Positions 36,811-48,021 of a stretch of DNA of 64,000 nt are shown here, piece after piece. The notes beneath the pieces were generated by a model. That model did no database searches, was not told the origin of the DNA, and saw only the letters and a list, made by a program, of their open reading frames with translations. Made by a program: the position numbers and the translations under genes. Source of the stretch: CAVSRC01 sp963732845. GTDB lineage: Bacteria; Pseudomonadota; Alphaproteobacteria; Rhizobiales; Kaistiaceae. The stretch is from positions 62,001 to 126,000 of the forward strand of contig CAVTBE010000021.1 of the NCBI GenBank assembly GCA_963732845.1, written 5' to 3'. The stretch's first letter is position 1. Every line of letters starts with the position of its first letter.

Positions 36811-38563
36811 ATGGCGATCGGATCGGCGTCCGGTCAAGGTCGGCAGATGCGATTTGCCGCCGGCGCCGTCATCCGCACCCTCTCCTACCGCTTTCACGCC
36901 AGCCTCCTCTATCGCTGGCGCTATGCCGGCGCGGTGCCCGAACGCCTGCTCATCGCTCCGATCGATCTGAGGACCGCCGACCCGACGGTGGCGCTCGACA
37001 TCTATGGCGGCCGCTGGGTCTTCTTCGGCGACGGCGTCGACGTCGAGGGCTTCTCGGTCTTCGATGCCGAGCCGCCCAACGAGGAATGGTCGCGCCAGCT
37101 CCATTCCTTCAACTGGCTGCGCCACCTGCGCGCCACCGACATGAACCTGTCGCGCTCCAATGCGCGCAGCCTCATCGACGAGTGGATCCGCTTCTCCGGC
37201 CGCCACGAGCCGATCGCCTGGGACCCGGATGTCATGGCGCTGCGCATCAGCGCCTGGCTGTCGCAGACGCCGCTCATCCTCGACGGCTGCGACTATGTCT
37301 TCTACCGCCGCTTCCTGCGCTCGCTCACCCGTCAGGTGCGCCATCTGCGCCGCGTCGCCTATGACGGCGTGCCCGGCCTGCCGCGCCTGCGCGTGATGAT
37401 CGCGCTGGCCGCTGCGGCGCTGTCCATGTCCGACCAGCCGCGCTTCCTCAAGCAGGCGGCCCGCCGCCTCGACCTTGAGCTGGTCAACCAGATCCTGCCT
37501 GACGGCGGCCATGTCAGCCGTAATCCCGGCGCCATCCTCGCCGCCATGATCGATCTCCTGCCGCTGCGCCAGGCCTTCGCCGCGCGCGGCAGCCAGCCCT
37601 CGCGCATCCTGGTCTCGGCCATCGACCGCATGATGCCGATGCTGCGCTTCTTCCGGCAGGGCGACGGCAGCTTCGCCCATTTCAACGGCATCGGTGACAC
37701 CGCCACCGACCAGCTTGCCACCGTGCTCGCCTATGACGATTCGCGCGCGGCGCTACCGACGAGCGCGCCGCGCAGCGGCTATCAGCGCATCGACGCCGGC
37801 ACCACCACGCTCATCGTCGATGTCGGCCGCCCGCCGCCGATCGAATATTCGACCGTTGCCCATGCCGGCTGCCTGTCCTTCGAGATGAGTGTCGGCCACC
37901 AGCGCCTGATCGTGAATTGCGGTGTGCCCTCGCCCAACGCCACCTCGCTCAAGCGCCTGGCGCGCACCACCGCGGCGCATTCCACCGCCACCGTCAACGA
38001 CACCTCATCCTGTCGCTTCCTGACCCGCACCGCGATCGGCGACTGGCTCGGCGAGGCGATCGTCTCGGGTCCGTCGCGCATCGACGTGGAGCGCCTCGAC
38101 GTTCCCGGCGCGACGGCGCTGTCCATGCGCCACAACGGCTACGTCGAGCGCTATCGCATCGTCCACGAGCGCCATCTCAGCCTCTCCGACCAGGGCGATC
38201 GGCTGGAGGGGGTCGATACCTTCGTCTCGCCCACCGGTAAGCCCGTCTCGCGCGGCGGCAAGGACACCTACGCCATCCGCTTCCACCTCCATGTCAATGT
38301 GCGCGCCACACCGGTCGCCCACGCCGTGCAGCTCGAACTGGCCAATGGCGAGATGTGGGAGTTCGAGGCGGATGCCGGCGAGCTGGTCATCGAGGAGAGC
38401 ATCCTGATGTCCGATATCCGCGGCAACCGGCAGACCGATCAGCTGGTCATCTATGGCCGCATCCAGCGCGATCCCGTGTGTGAACTGGCGGCTGCACCGC
38501 ACCGGCTTCGGCAACCGGCGCCAGCGGCTGATCGCCCCGCCTGGCGGCCGCAACCGCCGCTAG
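36811..38563 (+). CDS. Heparinase II/III-family protein (one frame break near the 3' end)
   Basis: 583 residues once repaired. Family parts: an all-helical alpha-alpha toroid region (WSRQLHSFNWLRHLRATDMN, then NQILPDGGHVSRNPGAILAA) and the C-terminal beta-sheet heparinase II/III domain (GYQRIDAGTTTLIVDVGRPP; HNGYVERYRIVHERHLSLS). Such proteins sit beside rsmB and purH in many Hyphomicrobiales; the substrate is not established. One extra base near 38474 (GATCCCGTGTG) shifts the last 30 residues; without it the protein ends VNWRLHRTGFGNRRQRLIAP and stops at 38563. Confidence 0.88.
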
Positions 38564-38677
38564 TGAGGCGTCGGCATTGCCCCGCGACCTCGGGACGATT
38601 TGTCCGGAGAACATTCCGTGATATGCGGCGTCCGCAAACCCCCCGCCTTGAACTGACGAACCGCCCGGACATCCGCC

Positions 38678-40294
38678 ATGGCCATTAAACCGGCATCCAC
38701 GCCTCTTCCCGACCGCGTGCCGCTGCGGCGCGCGCTTCTCTCCGTCTATGACAAGACCGACCTGGTCGAGCTGGCACACATGCTCGCCCGCCGCGGCGTC
38801 GAGCTGATCTCCACCGGCGGTACCCGCGCCGCGCTGACCGCCGCCGGCATCGTCTCGCGCGACGTCAGCGACGTCACCGGCTTTCCCGAGATCATGGACG
38901 GGCGGGTGAAGACGCTGCATCCGGCGATCCATGGCGGCCTGCTCGGCGTGCGCGACGACGCCGGCCATGCCGCCGCCATGACGGCGCACGAAATCGGCGG
39001 CATCGACCTGCTGGTGTCCAACCTCTATCCCTTCGAGGAGACGGTCGCCTCTGGCGCCGACGAACGCACGGTGGTCGAGAACGTCGATATCGGCGGTCCG
39101 GCCATGATCCGCGCCGCCGCCAAGAACCACGGCTACGTCGCCGTGGTCGTCGATCCGGCCGACTATGCCGCCGTCACCGCCGCGCTCGACGCCAATGACG
39201 GCGCCACCACGCTGGAGCTGCGCCGCCGGCTGGCGGCCAAGGCCTTCGCCCGCACCGCCGCCTACGACACCGCCATCTCCGGCTGGTTCGCCGCAACCCT
39301 GGACGACCCGCTGCCGCAATGGCGGAGCTTCGCCGGCCGCCTGTCGGAGGCGCTGCGCTATGGCGAGAACCCGCACCAGATGGCCGGCCTCTACCGCACC
39401 GGCGACAGTCGGCCGGGGGTCGCCACCGCCCGGCAGCTTCAGGGCAAGCAGCTCTCCTTCAACAACATCAACGATACCGACGCCGCCTACGAGCTGGTCG
39501 CCGAGTTCGATCCGGATGCTTCGGCCGCCGTCGCCATCATCAAGCACGCCAATCCCTGTGGCGTCGCCACCGGCGCGTCGCTGGCCGAGGCTTACAAGAA
39601 GGCGCTGCGCACCGATCCGGTCTCCGCCTATGGCGGCATCGTGGCGCTCAACCGGCCGCTCGATGCGGACGCCGCCCGCGAGATCGTCAAGGTCTTCGCC
39701 GAGGTCGTCATTGCTCCGGGCATCTCGGAGGAGGCCGCTTCCATCCTCGCCGCCAAGAAGAACCTGCGCCTGCTCGTCGCCGACGGACTGCCCGACCCGC
39801 GCTCCCATGCGCTCACCGTGCGCTCGGTCGCCGCCGGCCTGCTGGTGCAGGACCGCGATTGGGGCATGGTGGCCGAGGCCGACCTCAAGGTCGTGTCAAA
39901 GCGGGCGCCGACGCCGACCGAGATCGCCGACATGCTGTTCGGCTGGCGCGTCGCCAAATACGTCAAGTCGAACGCCATCGTCTACGTCAAGGACGGCGCC
40001 ACCGCCGGCGTCGGCGCCGGCCAGATGAGCCGGGTCGATTCGGCCATGATCGCGGCGCGCAAGGCGGAGCAAGCCGGCACGATGGCCGAACTCGGCCATT
40101 CGCTCGCCAAGGGGGCGGTCTGCGCCTCGGACGCCTTCTTCCCCTTTGCCGACGGTCTGATCGCCGCGGCCGAGGCCGGCTGCACCGCCGTCATCCAGCC
40201 CGGCGGCTCCATGCGTGACGAGGAAGTGATCAAGGCCGCCGACGAACGCGGCCTGGCCATGGTCGTCACCGGCATGCGCCACTTCCGCCACTAG
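38678..40294 (+). CDS. purH: PurH, bifunctional AICAR transformylase/IMP cyclohydrolase
   Basis: Catalyses the last two steps of de novo IMP synthesis. 538 residues, intact. The N-terminal cyclohydrolase domain has VYDKTDLVELAHMLARRGVE, STGGTRAAL, FPEIMDGRVKTLHPAIHGGL; the transformylase domain has RYGENPHQ, QGKQLSFNNINDTDAA, the catalytic KHANPCG and VSAYGGIVALNRP, and the end SDAFFPFADGLIAAAEAG. It follows the heparinase gene by about 115 bases. Confidence 0.98.
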   Translation: MAIKPASTPLPDRVPLRRALLSVYDKTDLVELAHMLARRGVELISTGGTRAALTAAGIVSRDVSDVTGFPEIMDGRVKTLHPAIHGGLLGVRDDAGHAAAMTAHEIGGIDLLVSNLYPFEETVASGADERTVVENVDIGGPAMIRAAAKNHGYVAVVVDPADYAAVTAALDANDGATTLELRRRLAAKAFARTAAYDTAISGWFAATLDDPLPQWRSFAGRLSEALRYGENPHQMAGLYRTGDSRPGVATARQLQGKQLSFNNINDTDAAYELVAEFDPDASAAVAIIKHANPCGVATGASLAEAYKKALRTDPVSAYGGIVALNRPLDADAAREIVKVFAEVVIAPGISEEAASILAAKKNLRLLVADGLPDPRSHALTVRSVAAGLLVQDRDWGMVAEADLKVVSKRAPTPTEIADMLFGWRVAKYVKSNAIVYVKDGATAGVGAGQMSRVDSAMIAARKAEQAGTMAELGHSLAKGAVCASDAFFPFADGLIAAAEAGCTAVIQPGGSMRDEEVIKAADERGLAMVVTGMRHFRH

Positions 40295-40313
40295 CGGCAG
40301 AAGCAGTCAGGCA

Positions 40314-40332
40314 GGCGGTCCGAACGACCGCC
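40314..40332. terminator. Hairpin between convergent purH and acsA
   Basis: Seven-bp inverted repeat GGCGGTC / GACCGCC with a five-base loop, in the 53-base gap between two convergent genes. It lacks a T run on either strand, so it is at best a weak or Rho-assisted bidirectional terminator. Confidence 0.4.
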
Positions 40333-40347
40333 CGCCATCGTGTCAGG

Positions 40348-42303
<1,956 letters not shown>

Positions 42304-42326
42304 GCCCTTCCTCCCGATAAGACGTC

Positions 42327-42344
42327 ATCCGGCTTCGGCCGGAT
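42327..42344 (-). promoter_or_regulatory. 5' leader hairpin of acsA
   Basis: Seven-bp inverted repeat ATCCGGC / GCCGGAT around a four-base loop, 24 bases before the acsA start on its leader side. Further upstream on the minus strand, TTGCAT and TTATAA with 18-base spacing could be the promoter. Functional role unknown. Confidence 0.35.
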
Positions 42345-42471
42345 TTAGACCTTTTATAAGCGCGGGGGGCCGGGGTGATGCAAGCCTTACGATGTTTCGG
42401 CGCCGCACCGCGCCCGGGTACCCTTCACAATTGTCAAGCTATGACAGGGCTTGAAGAAATCCATGGTGGAT

Positions 42472-43323
42472 TTACTGCTTGTAAAGTCCCGCGGGGGGCG
42501 CAAGGGCTGCCTGGTTGCCGGCCGATGGTGGCGCGGAGGGCTGGGGCTGGCCGAGAGCGATGGGCGCGGTCGGCGCCGCCGGCACGATGTGGACGATGCG
42601 ATAGCCGGCGGCCTTCATGTCCTTGAGGAGCTGCGGCAGCATGCTGGCCGTGGCGCGCTTGGTGTCGTGCAGGAGCACGATGCCGCCGTGATGCAGCTTC
42701 AGGCGCATGAGCACCCTGCGGCGGATGGCGTCGGCCGAAATGCCGCGCCAGTCGTCACCGACGACGTCGGCGCTGAAGACGGCAATGCCTCTGGCGGCAA
42801 GCCGGGAGCGCAGCGCCCGCGTCTAGCTGAGGCCGGGAAAGCGGAAGAACGGCGCCGGCGCAGACCCGAGGACGGCTGTGACGGCGGCGATGCCGCGATC
42901 GATCTCGCGGGTAGCGGCGGCGACCGGGAGCTTGGCCAGGGATATGGGGTGGCGCCAGGTGTGGGTGCCGACCGTGTTGTCGTCGGCCGCCTCACGGCGG
43001 GCAAGATCGGGATAGGCCCTGGCCATGCGGCCGACGGTGAAGAAGGTGGCGTGGGTGCAGGCATCGCTGAGCGCATCGAGAACGCGCTCGGTGGTGCCGG
43101 GCAGCGGACCGTCGTCGAAGGTGAGGACGACCTCGTTGTCGGCCAGCGGCAGATCGGTGCGATACTGGATGGTGCCGACGGCGAGCGCCTGACTGGTGTC
43201 GACGACAAGGGTCCGCGAGACGCCGATGGCGTCGGGATCGCTACAGGCAGCAAGGGCGGGAAAAGAGCCGGCGAGAGCCGCAACGGCGGCGAACGCAAAC
43301 ACACAAGGCGAACGCAAGACCAT
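42472..43323 (-). CDS. Secreted polysaccharide deacetylase, NodB family, interrupted by an amber codon
   Basis: About 283 codons with a signal peptide (MVLRSPCVFAFAAVAALAGS). All five catalytic motifs of carbohydrate esterase family 4 are visible in one frame: TFDDGP, HTWRH, RFPGLS, DVVGDDW and IVLLHD. But codon 167, at 42823-42825 on the minus strand, is TAG, placed where the family has Gln (FPxLSQT). A single C-to-T change of CAG explains it. The second half therefore cannot be translated without readthrough, or the base is a sequence error. The C-terminal tail is Ala/Pro/Gln-rich. Confidence 0.82.
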
Positions 43324-43440
43324 ACTCCACGCAACCGGCGCCGCGCGGAATTGCTAGCATATCCGCGCAAAAGCCGCGCGGAGATTCGCCGCGGGTCGTT
43401 AATCGGCCCTTCCGCGGGTGGCCGGTTGGTTACGATGTGT

Positions 43441-43854
43441 TCAAAGGCCGCCGAGCTTGCACACCCGCTTCCACTCGGCCGTGGTGACCGGCTGGACCGA
43501 GAGGCGGGAGAGCTTGACCAGCGCCATGTCGACAAGCGCCGTGTCGGCCTTGACGGCGGCGAGCGTCACGGGCTTGGGCAACGGCTCGATCGCGGCGATG
43601 TCGACGCATTCCCACCTGCCCTCGCTGTCGGTCGAATCGGGGTGGGCTTGCTTGACCACCTCGACGATACCGACCACCGCCTTCTCCTCGCCGGAGTGGT
43701 AGAAGAAGCCGCGATCGCCGGTCTTCATGGCGCGCATGTTGTTGCGGGCGGTGAAATTGCGCACGCCGTCCCATTCCTGGCCGGCCTTGCCCGTCTTCAC
43801 CTGCATGTCCCAGGACCAGGTCTCGGGCTCGGACTTGAACAGCCAATAGGCCAT
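43441..43854 (-). CDS. EVE-domain protein
   Basis: 137 residues, a single EVE domain (PUA-like fold that binds modified bases in nucleic acid). Signature MAYWLFKSEPETWSWDMQVK, then WDGVRNFTARNNMRAMKTGD, GFFYHSG and VVGIVEVVKQAHPD. In bacteria the domain occurs alone or within restriction-like systems; here it stands alone between unrelated genes, in the manner of the common housekeeping form. The ATG at 43854 is chosen at the conserved N-terminus. Confidence 0.93.
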   Translation of the reverse strand: MAYWLFKSEPETWSWDMQVKTGKAGQEWDGVRNFTARNNMRAMKTGDRGFFYHSGEEKAVVGIVEVVKQAHPDSTDSEGRWECVDIAAIEPLPKPVTLAAVKADTALVDMALVKLSRLSVQPVTTAEWKRVCKLGGL

Positions 43855-44024
43855 GGCGATCGTCTCCTGCGGTCGTGCGGAGAGGTTACGAAGTGACAGG
43901 CGAAGCGTCCACTGTTGCCAAGCGACAGAGGGATCGTCAGCGACGCCGAACGGGAGCATGCTTTCGCCATCTGCCCGATGAAGACCGAGGCGGATGCAAT
44001 CGGCGGATGGTGAGCGAGGCTGGC

Positions 44025-44939
44025 ATGACGAGGCTGGCGCCCGGCATCGCACTCCTGGCGGTCCTGCTCGCCGGTGCGGGCGGCGTTGCCCTGGCGCAGG
44101 TCGCGCCCACGGTGCCGGACGTGCCGGACCAGGCGGCGGAGGCGGAAGAGACGGTCTGCGACCTGATCGACGCGGCGGCGGCGGCGAACGACCTGCCGGT
44201 CGACTTCTTCACGCGCCTGGTGTGGCGGGAAAGCCGTTTCGCCGCCGACGCGGTGAGCCCCAAGGGGGCGCAGGGAATCGCCCAGTTCATGCCGGGGACG
44301 GCGGCGCTGCGCGGCCTTGCCGACCCGTTCGAGCCGCGGGCGGCGATCGCCGCTTCGGCGGCCTATCTCAGCGATCTCAGCGCCGCCTTCGGCAATCTCG
44401 GCCTGGCCGCGGCGGCCTACAATGCCGGCGAAAAGCGGGTGTCGGACTGGATGACCGGCGACGGCGGACTGCCATGGGAGACGCGGGACTATGTCGTCTT
44501 CATCACCGGGCGCGCGGCGGAGGACTGGAAGGCCGATCTGGCGGACGATGCGGCGGGCCTTGCCGCGGTAGCGCCGGCTGCCGTTGTAGCCGAGACGACG
44601 ACCTGCGCCAAAATCGCGGCGCTGCTGGCCAAGGGGGCCGGGGCCGCGGCGGTGCCGGCCAGCCCCGAATCGGCGCCGTGGGCGCCGTGGGGTGTGCAGG
44701 TCGCCGGCAACTTCTCGCAAAGTCGGGCGCTGTCGAGCTATGCCGCCTTGCAGCGCCGTTTCCCCAAGATCCTGGGCGACCGGGCGCCGCTCATCCTGCG
44801 CGCGGCAATGGCGGGGCGCGGGCGGGCGCCCTTCACCGCGATCCGCCTTCCGGCCGAGACGCGCGAAGAGGCGGAGGCCCTCTGTCGCGACCTGCATGCG
44901 GCCGGTGGCGCCTGCATCGTCGCCCGGAACACGCGCTGA
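44025..44939 (+). CDS. Secreted lytic transglycosylase with C-terminal SPOR-like domain
   Basis: About 304 residues. The signal peptide precedes an SLT goose-lysozyme-type domain: FFTRLVWRESRFAADAVSPK with the catalytic Glu, GAQGIAQFMPGTAALRGL, and LAAAAYNAGEKRVSDWM. The final 80 residues (WGVQVAGNFSQSRALSSYAA, and PAETREEAEALCRDLHAAGG) look like a SPOR domain that binds denuded septal glycan. Function would be peptidoglycan cleavage, possibly at the division site. The start could be ATG 44007 instead. Confidence 0.88.
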   Translation: MTRLAPGIALLAVLLAGAGGVALAQVAPTVPDVPDQAAEAEETVCDLIDAAAAANDLPVDFFTRLVWRESRFAADAVSPKGAQGIAQFMPGTAALRGLADPFEPRAAIAASAAYLSDLSAAFGNLGLAAAAYNAGEKRVSDWMTGDGGLPWETRDYVVFITGRAAEDWKADLADDAAGLAAVAPAAVVAETTTCAKIAALLAKGAGAAAVPASPESAPWAPWGVQVAGNFSQSRALSSYAALQRRFPKILGDRAPLILRAAMAGRGRAPFTAIRLPAETREEAEALCRDLHAAGGACIVARNTR

Positions 44940-45920
44940 TCAGTCGGCTTCGCGTTTCAGCGGCCGCGACATGAGGTTGTCGATGGCCTCGTTGACGGTG
45001 ATCGCATGCTCGATGATGGCGGCGACGGCGTCGACGATCGGTGTCGAAATGGCGTTCTCCCGGGCGCGGTCGCGGGCGACCGCGGCGGTGGCGATGCCTT
45101 CGGCGAGCGCATGGGGTGCATTCGGATCGCCGCCGCGACCGAGATGGAGGCCGTAGGAGAAATTGCGCGACTGCGGGCTGGTGCAGGTGAGCACCAGATC
45201 GCCGAGGCCGGAGAGACCCATCAGCGTGTCGGGCCGGGCGCCCATCGCCTCGCCGAGGCGGCGAAGCTCGGCGAAGGCGCGGGCGGTAAGCGCGGCCAGC
45301 GCGCTGGCGCCCAGTTCGCGCCCGGCGACGATGCCGGCGGCGATGGCCAGCACGTTCTTGACCGCGCCGCCGATCTCGACGCCGGCCATGTCGGTCTCGG
45401 CATAGGGGCGGAAGCTGGGGCCGGCGAGCGCATGGCAGAGGGTGAGTGCCAGCGCTTCGTCCGCGGCAGCGATGGTGACGGCGGTGGGCAGGCCGCGGGC
45501 GACGTCGGCGGCAAAGCTGGGGCCGGAGAGCACGGCGGGGCGCGTCTCCGGGGCGACTTCGGCGATCACCTCGGAAAGACGCTTGCCGGTGTCGCGCTCG
45601 AGACCCTTGGCGGCGACGATGAGCGGCGTGCCGGCCGGGAGATAGGGCGCGGCGGCGGCGGCGACGGTGCGGGTCGACTGGGCGGGCACGGCCAGCACGA
45701 TGGCGTCGGCGCGCAGCGCCACGGCGAGCGAATCGGTCGCCGGCACATGGGCAAGGCTGATGCCGGGCAAATAGCGCGGGTTCTCGTGGCGCTCGTCGAT
45801 GGCCGCAACCGTGTCGTGGTCGCGCGCCCACAGGCGCACCGTGCGGCCGGCACGGGCGGCGGTGAGGGCGAGCGCGGTGCCCCAGGCACCGCCACCGATG
45901 ACGCCGATGGATTCGATCAT
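44940..45920 (-). CDS. gpsA: NAD(P)-dependent glycerol-3-phosphate dehydrogenase
   Basis: Reduces dihydroxyacetone phosphate to sn-glycerol-3-phosphate for phospholipid synthesis. 326 residues, intact: GGGAWGTALALTAARAG cofactor loop, PAQSTRTVAAAAAPYL, LSGPSFAADVARGLPT, the catalytic Lys in EIGGAVKNVLAIAAG, and GLSGLGDLVLTCTSPQSRN. The start overlaps the tsaD stop by ATGA, the common tsaD-gpsA pair. Confidence 0.97.
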   Translation of the reverse strand: MIESIGVIGGGAWGTALALTAARAGRTVRLWARDHDTVAAIDERHENPRYLPGISLAHVPATDSLAVALRADAIVLAVPAQSTRTVAAAAAPYLPAGTPLIVAAKGLERDTGKRLSEVIAEVAPETRPAVLSGPSFAADVARGLPTAVTIAAADEALALTLCHALAGPSFRPYAETDMAGVEIGGAVKNVLAIAAGIVAGRELGASALAALTARAFAELRRLGEAMGARPDTLMGLSGLGDLVLTCTSPQSRNFSYGLHLGRGGDPNAPHALAEGIATAAVARDRARENAISTPIVDAVAAIIEHAITVNEAIDNLMSRPLKREAD

Positions 45921-46996
45921 GCGCGGGCTCCCTTGGCTCCGGCGCCGAGCTTGGGCGCAGCCAGATCGTCGAGCGGCCAGCGCGGACGCGCGGCAACATC
46001 GAGCGGATCGACGAGGCCGCGGGCGAGGCGCTCGGCCCCTGCCCAGGCGATCATAACGCCATTATCGGAGCAGAGTCGCACCGGCGGTACCACGACGCGG
46101 AAACCATGCCCTGCGGCCGCGGCGCGCAGCGCCGCGCGCAGCGCCTGATTGGCGGCGACGCCGCCGGCGGCGACCAGAACATGCGGGCCGGCGTGATCGG
46201 CGGCGAAGGCGTGCATGGCATGGGCGGCGCGGTTGGCAACGATGTCGGTGACGGCCGCCTGGAAGGAGGCACAGAGATCGGCGACGTCCTGGTCGGATAG
46301 CGGCGCGGCGCCTTCGGCGGCCAGGCGCACGGCGGTCTTGAGGCCGGAAAAGGAGAAATCGGCGCCCGGCCGGTCGATGAGCGGGCGGGGCAGGGCAAAG
46401 CGCGCCGGGTCGCCGGTCCTCGCCGCCGCTTCCACCGCCGGGCCGCCGGGATAGGGCAGGCCGAGGAGCTTGGCTGCCTTGTCGAAGGCCTCGCCGAGCG
46501 CATCGTCGATGGTCGAGCCGAGGCGGCGATAGCGGCCGACATCCTCGACGGCGAGGAACTGGCTGTGGCCACCGGAGACGAGCAGCAGCAGGTAGGGAAA
46601 GGCGACGCCGTCGGTGAGGCGGGCGGTCAGTGCGTGGCCTTCGAGATGATTGACGGCGACGAGCGGCTTGTTGGCGGCCAGCGCGATGGCTTTGGCGGTG
46701 GTCAGGCCGACCAGGACGCCGCCGATGAGGCCAGGACCGGCGGTAGCGGCGACAGCGTCGATTTCGGTAAAGCCTCGGCCGGCCTGGGCGAGCGCGGCGC
46801 GCACCACATCGTCGAGCACCTCGACATGGGCGCGGGCGGCGATCTCCGGCACGACGCCGCCGAAGGCGGCATGGTCGTCGACCTGGGAGAGCACGATATC
46901 GGAGAGGATGCTGCCGGTTCCGTCCTCGGCGCGGGCGACCACCGCCGCGGCGGTCTCGTCGCAACTGGTCTCGATGCCGAGAACGATCATCACCAA
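45917..46996 (-). CDS. tsaD: tRNA N6-threonylcarbamoyladenosine synthase subunit TsaD
   Basis: Transfers threonylcarbamoyl to A37 of ANN-decoding tRNAs. 359 residues: GIETSCDETAAAVV, the metal-binding HLEGHALTARL, LLLVSGGHSQFLAVEDVG, FSFSGLKTAVR and DNGVMIAWAG. The conserved metal-binding His pair in HLEGH is present. First gene of the tsaD-gpsA unit, divergent from hemC. Confidence 0.97.
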   Translation of the reverse strand: MVMIVLGIETSCDETAAAVVARAEDGTGSILSDIVLSQVDDHAAFGGVVPEIAARAHVEVLDDVVRAALAQAGRGFTEIDAVAATAGPGLIGGVLVGLTTAKAIALAANKPLVAVNHLEGHALTARLTDGVAFPYLLLLVSGGHSQFLAVEDVGRYRRLGSTIDDALGEAFDKAAKLLGLPYPGGPAVEAAARTGDPARFALPRPLIDRPGADFSFSGLKTAVRLAAEGAAPLSDQDVADLCASFQAAVTDIVANRAAHAMHAFAADHAGPHVLVAAGGVAANQALRAALRAAAAGHGFRVVVPPVRLCSDNGVMIAWAGAERLARGLVDPLDVAARPRWPLDDLAAPKLGAGAKGARA

Positions 46997-47096
46997 ACCG
47001 CCATGGATTTCGCTATTGTCGGCCCTCGCTTGTCAGGGCCGGATCGGTCAATAGAGTGGACCGCCTTTCAGCCCCCTAACACCCCGGACACCAGAG

Positions 47097-48017
47097 TTGC
47101 AATCCGCCGAGACCCGTACCCTGAAGCTTGGCACGCGCGGCAGCCCGCTGGCGCTTGCCCAGGCGGAGATGGTGCGCGCCGCGCTGGCCGCGCTCGGACG
47201 TCAGGTCGCAGTGGTGCCGATCCGCACCACCGGCGACCGCATCACCGACCGGCCGCTGGCCGAAGCCGGCGGCAAGGGGCTGTTCACCAAGGAGATCGAC
47301 GCGGCGCTCCTCTCCGGCGCTATCGATTTCGCCGTCCATTCGGCCAAGGACCTGCCGACGGCGCTACCCGACGGCATCGTCATCGCCGCTTGCCTGAAGC
47401 GCGCCGACCATCGCGACGCCTTCCTGTCGCCGCGGGCCAGGCATCTCCGCGATCTGCCGCAGGGCGCGGTCGTCGGCACCGCTTCGCTGCGCCGCGCGGC
47501 ACTGGCGCTGAGGCTGAGGCCGGACCTCAAGATCGTCCCCATGCGCGGCAATGTGGAAACGCGTTTGCGCAAGCTCGAGGCCGGCGAGGCGGATGCCACC
47601 ATGCTGGCGATGGCCGGGCTGACGCGGCTCGGCCTCGCCGACCGCGCCACCAGCATTCTCGAAGCGGACGATTGGCTGCCGGCGCCGGGGCAGGGGACCG
47701 TCGCCATCACCGCGCGCCGCGAGGATGCGCCTGTGCTCGATCCAATCTTTCGGATCGGCGACGGCACCACGACGATCGCTCTGTTCTGCGAGCGCGCCTT
47801 TCTCGCGGTGCTCGACGGTTCCTGCCGCACGCCGATCGGCGGCCTTGCCGAGATCGAGGCCGATACGCTGCATTTCCGCGGGATCATCGTGAAGCCGGAC
47901 GGCAGCGCGGCCCACACGGTTGAGCGCCGTGGGCGCGTTGCCGAGGCTAAGGCGCTCGGTGCCGACGCCGGCGAAGAGCTTGCCGGCCTCGGCGGCCCGG
48001 ATTTCTTTGCCGTGTGA
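47097..48017 (+). CDS. hemC: Porphobilinogen deaminase (hydroxymethylbilane synthase)
   Basis: Makes hydroxymethylbilane from four porphobilinogens in haem synthesis. 306 residues. Signature TLKLGTRGSPLALAQAEMVR, RTTGDRITDRPLAEAGGKGL, AVHSAKDLPT and GSCRTPIGG, in which Cys243 carries the dipyrromethane cofactor. The start at TTG 47097 gives the family N-terminus; no ATG is available at the right place. Followed by hemD, mic60 and hemY. Confidence 0.97.
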   Translation: MQSAETRTLKLGTRGSPLALAQAEMVRAALAALGRQVAVVPIRTTGDRITDRPLAEAGGKGLFTKEIDAALLSGAIDFAVHSAKDLPTALPDGIVIAACLKRADHRDAFLSPRARHLRDLPQGAVVGTASLRRAALALRLRPDLKIVPMRGNVETRLRKLEAGEADATMLAMAGLTRLGLADRATSILEADDWLPAPGQGTVAITARREDAPVLDPIFRIGDGTTTIALFCERAFLAVLDGSCRTPIGGLAEIEADTLHFRGIIVKPDGSAAHTVERRGRVAEAKALGADAGEELAGLGGPDFFAV

Positions 48018-48021
48018 TGTC

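Noticed and set aside
9210..38480. Treating each piece of a broken gene as a separate small gene
   Set aside because: Adjacent pieces complete one family domain set with normal total length, and breaks coincide with one-base changes.
42823..42825. Amber codon read as pyrrolysine
   Set aside because: The family has Gln there, the position is not catalytic, and pyrrolysine is not expected in this group.
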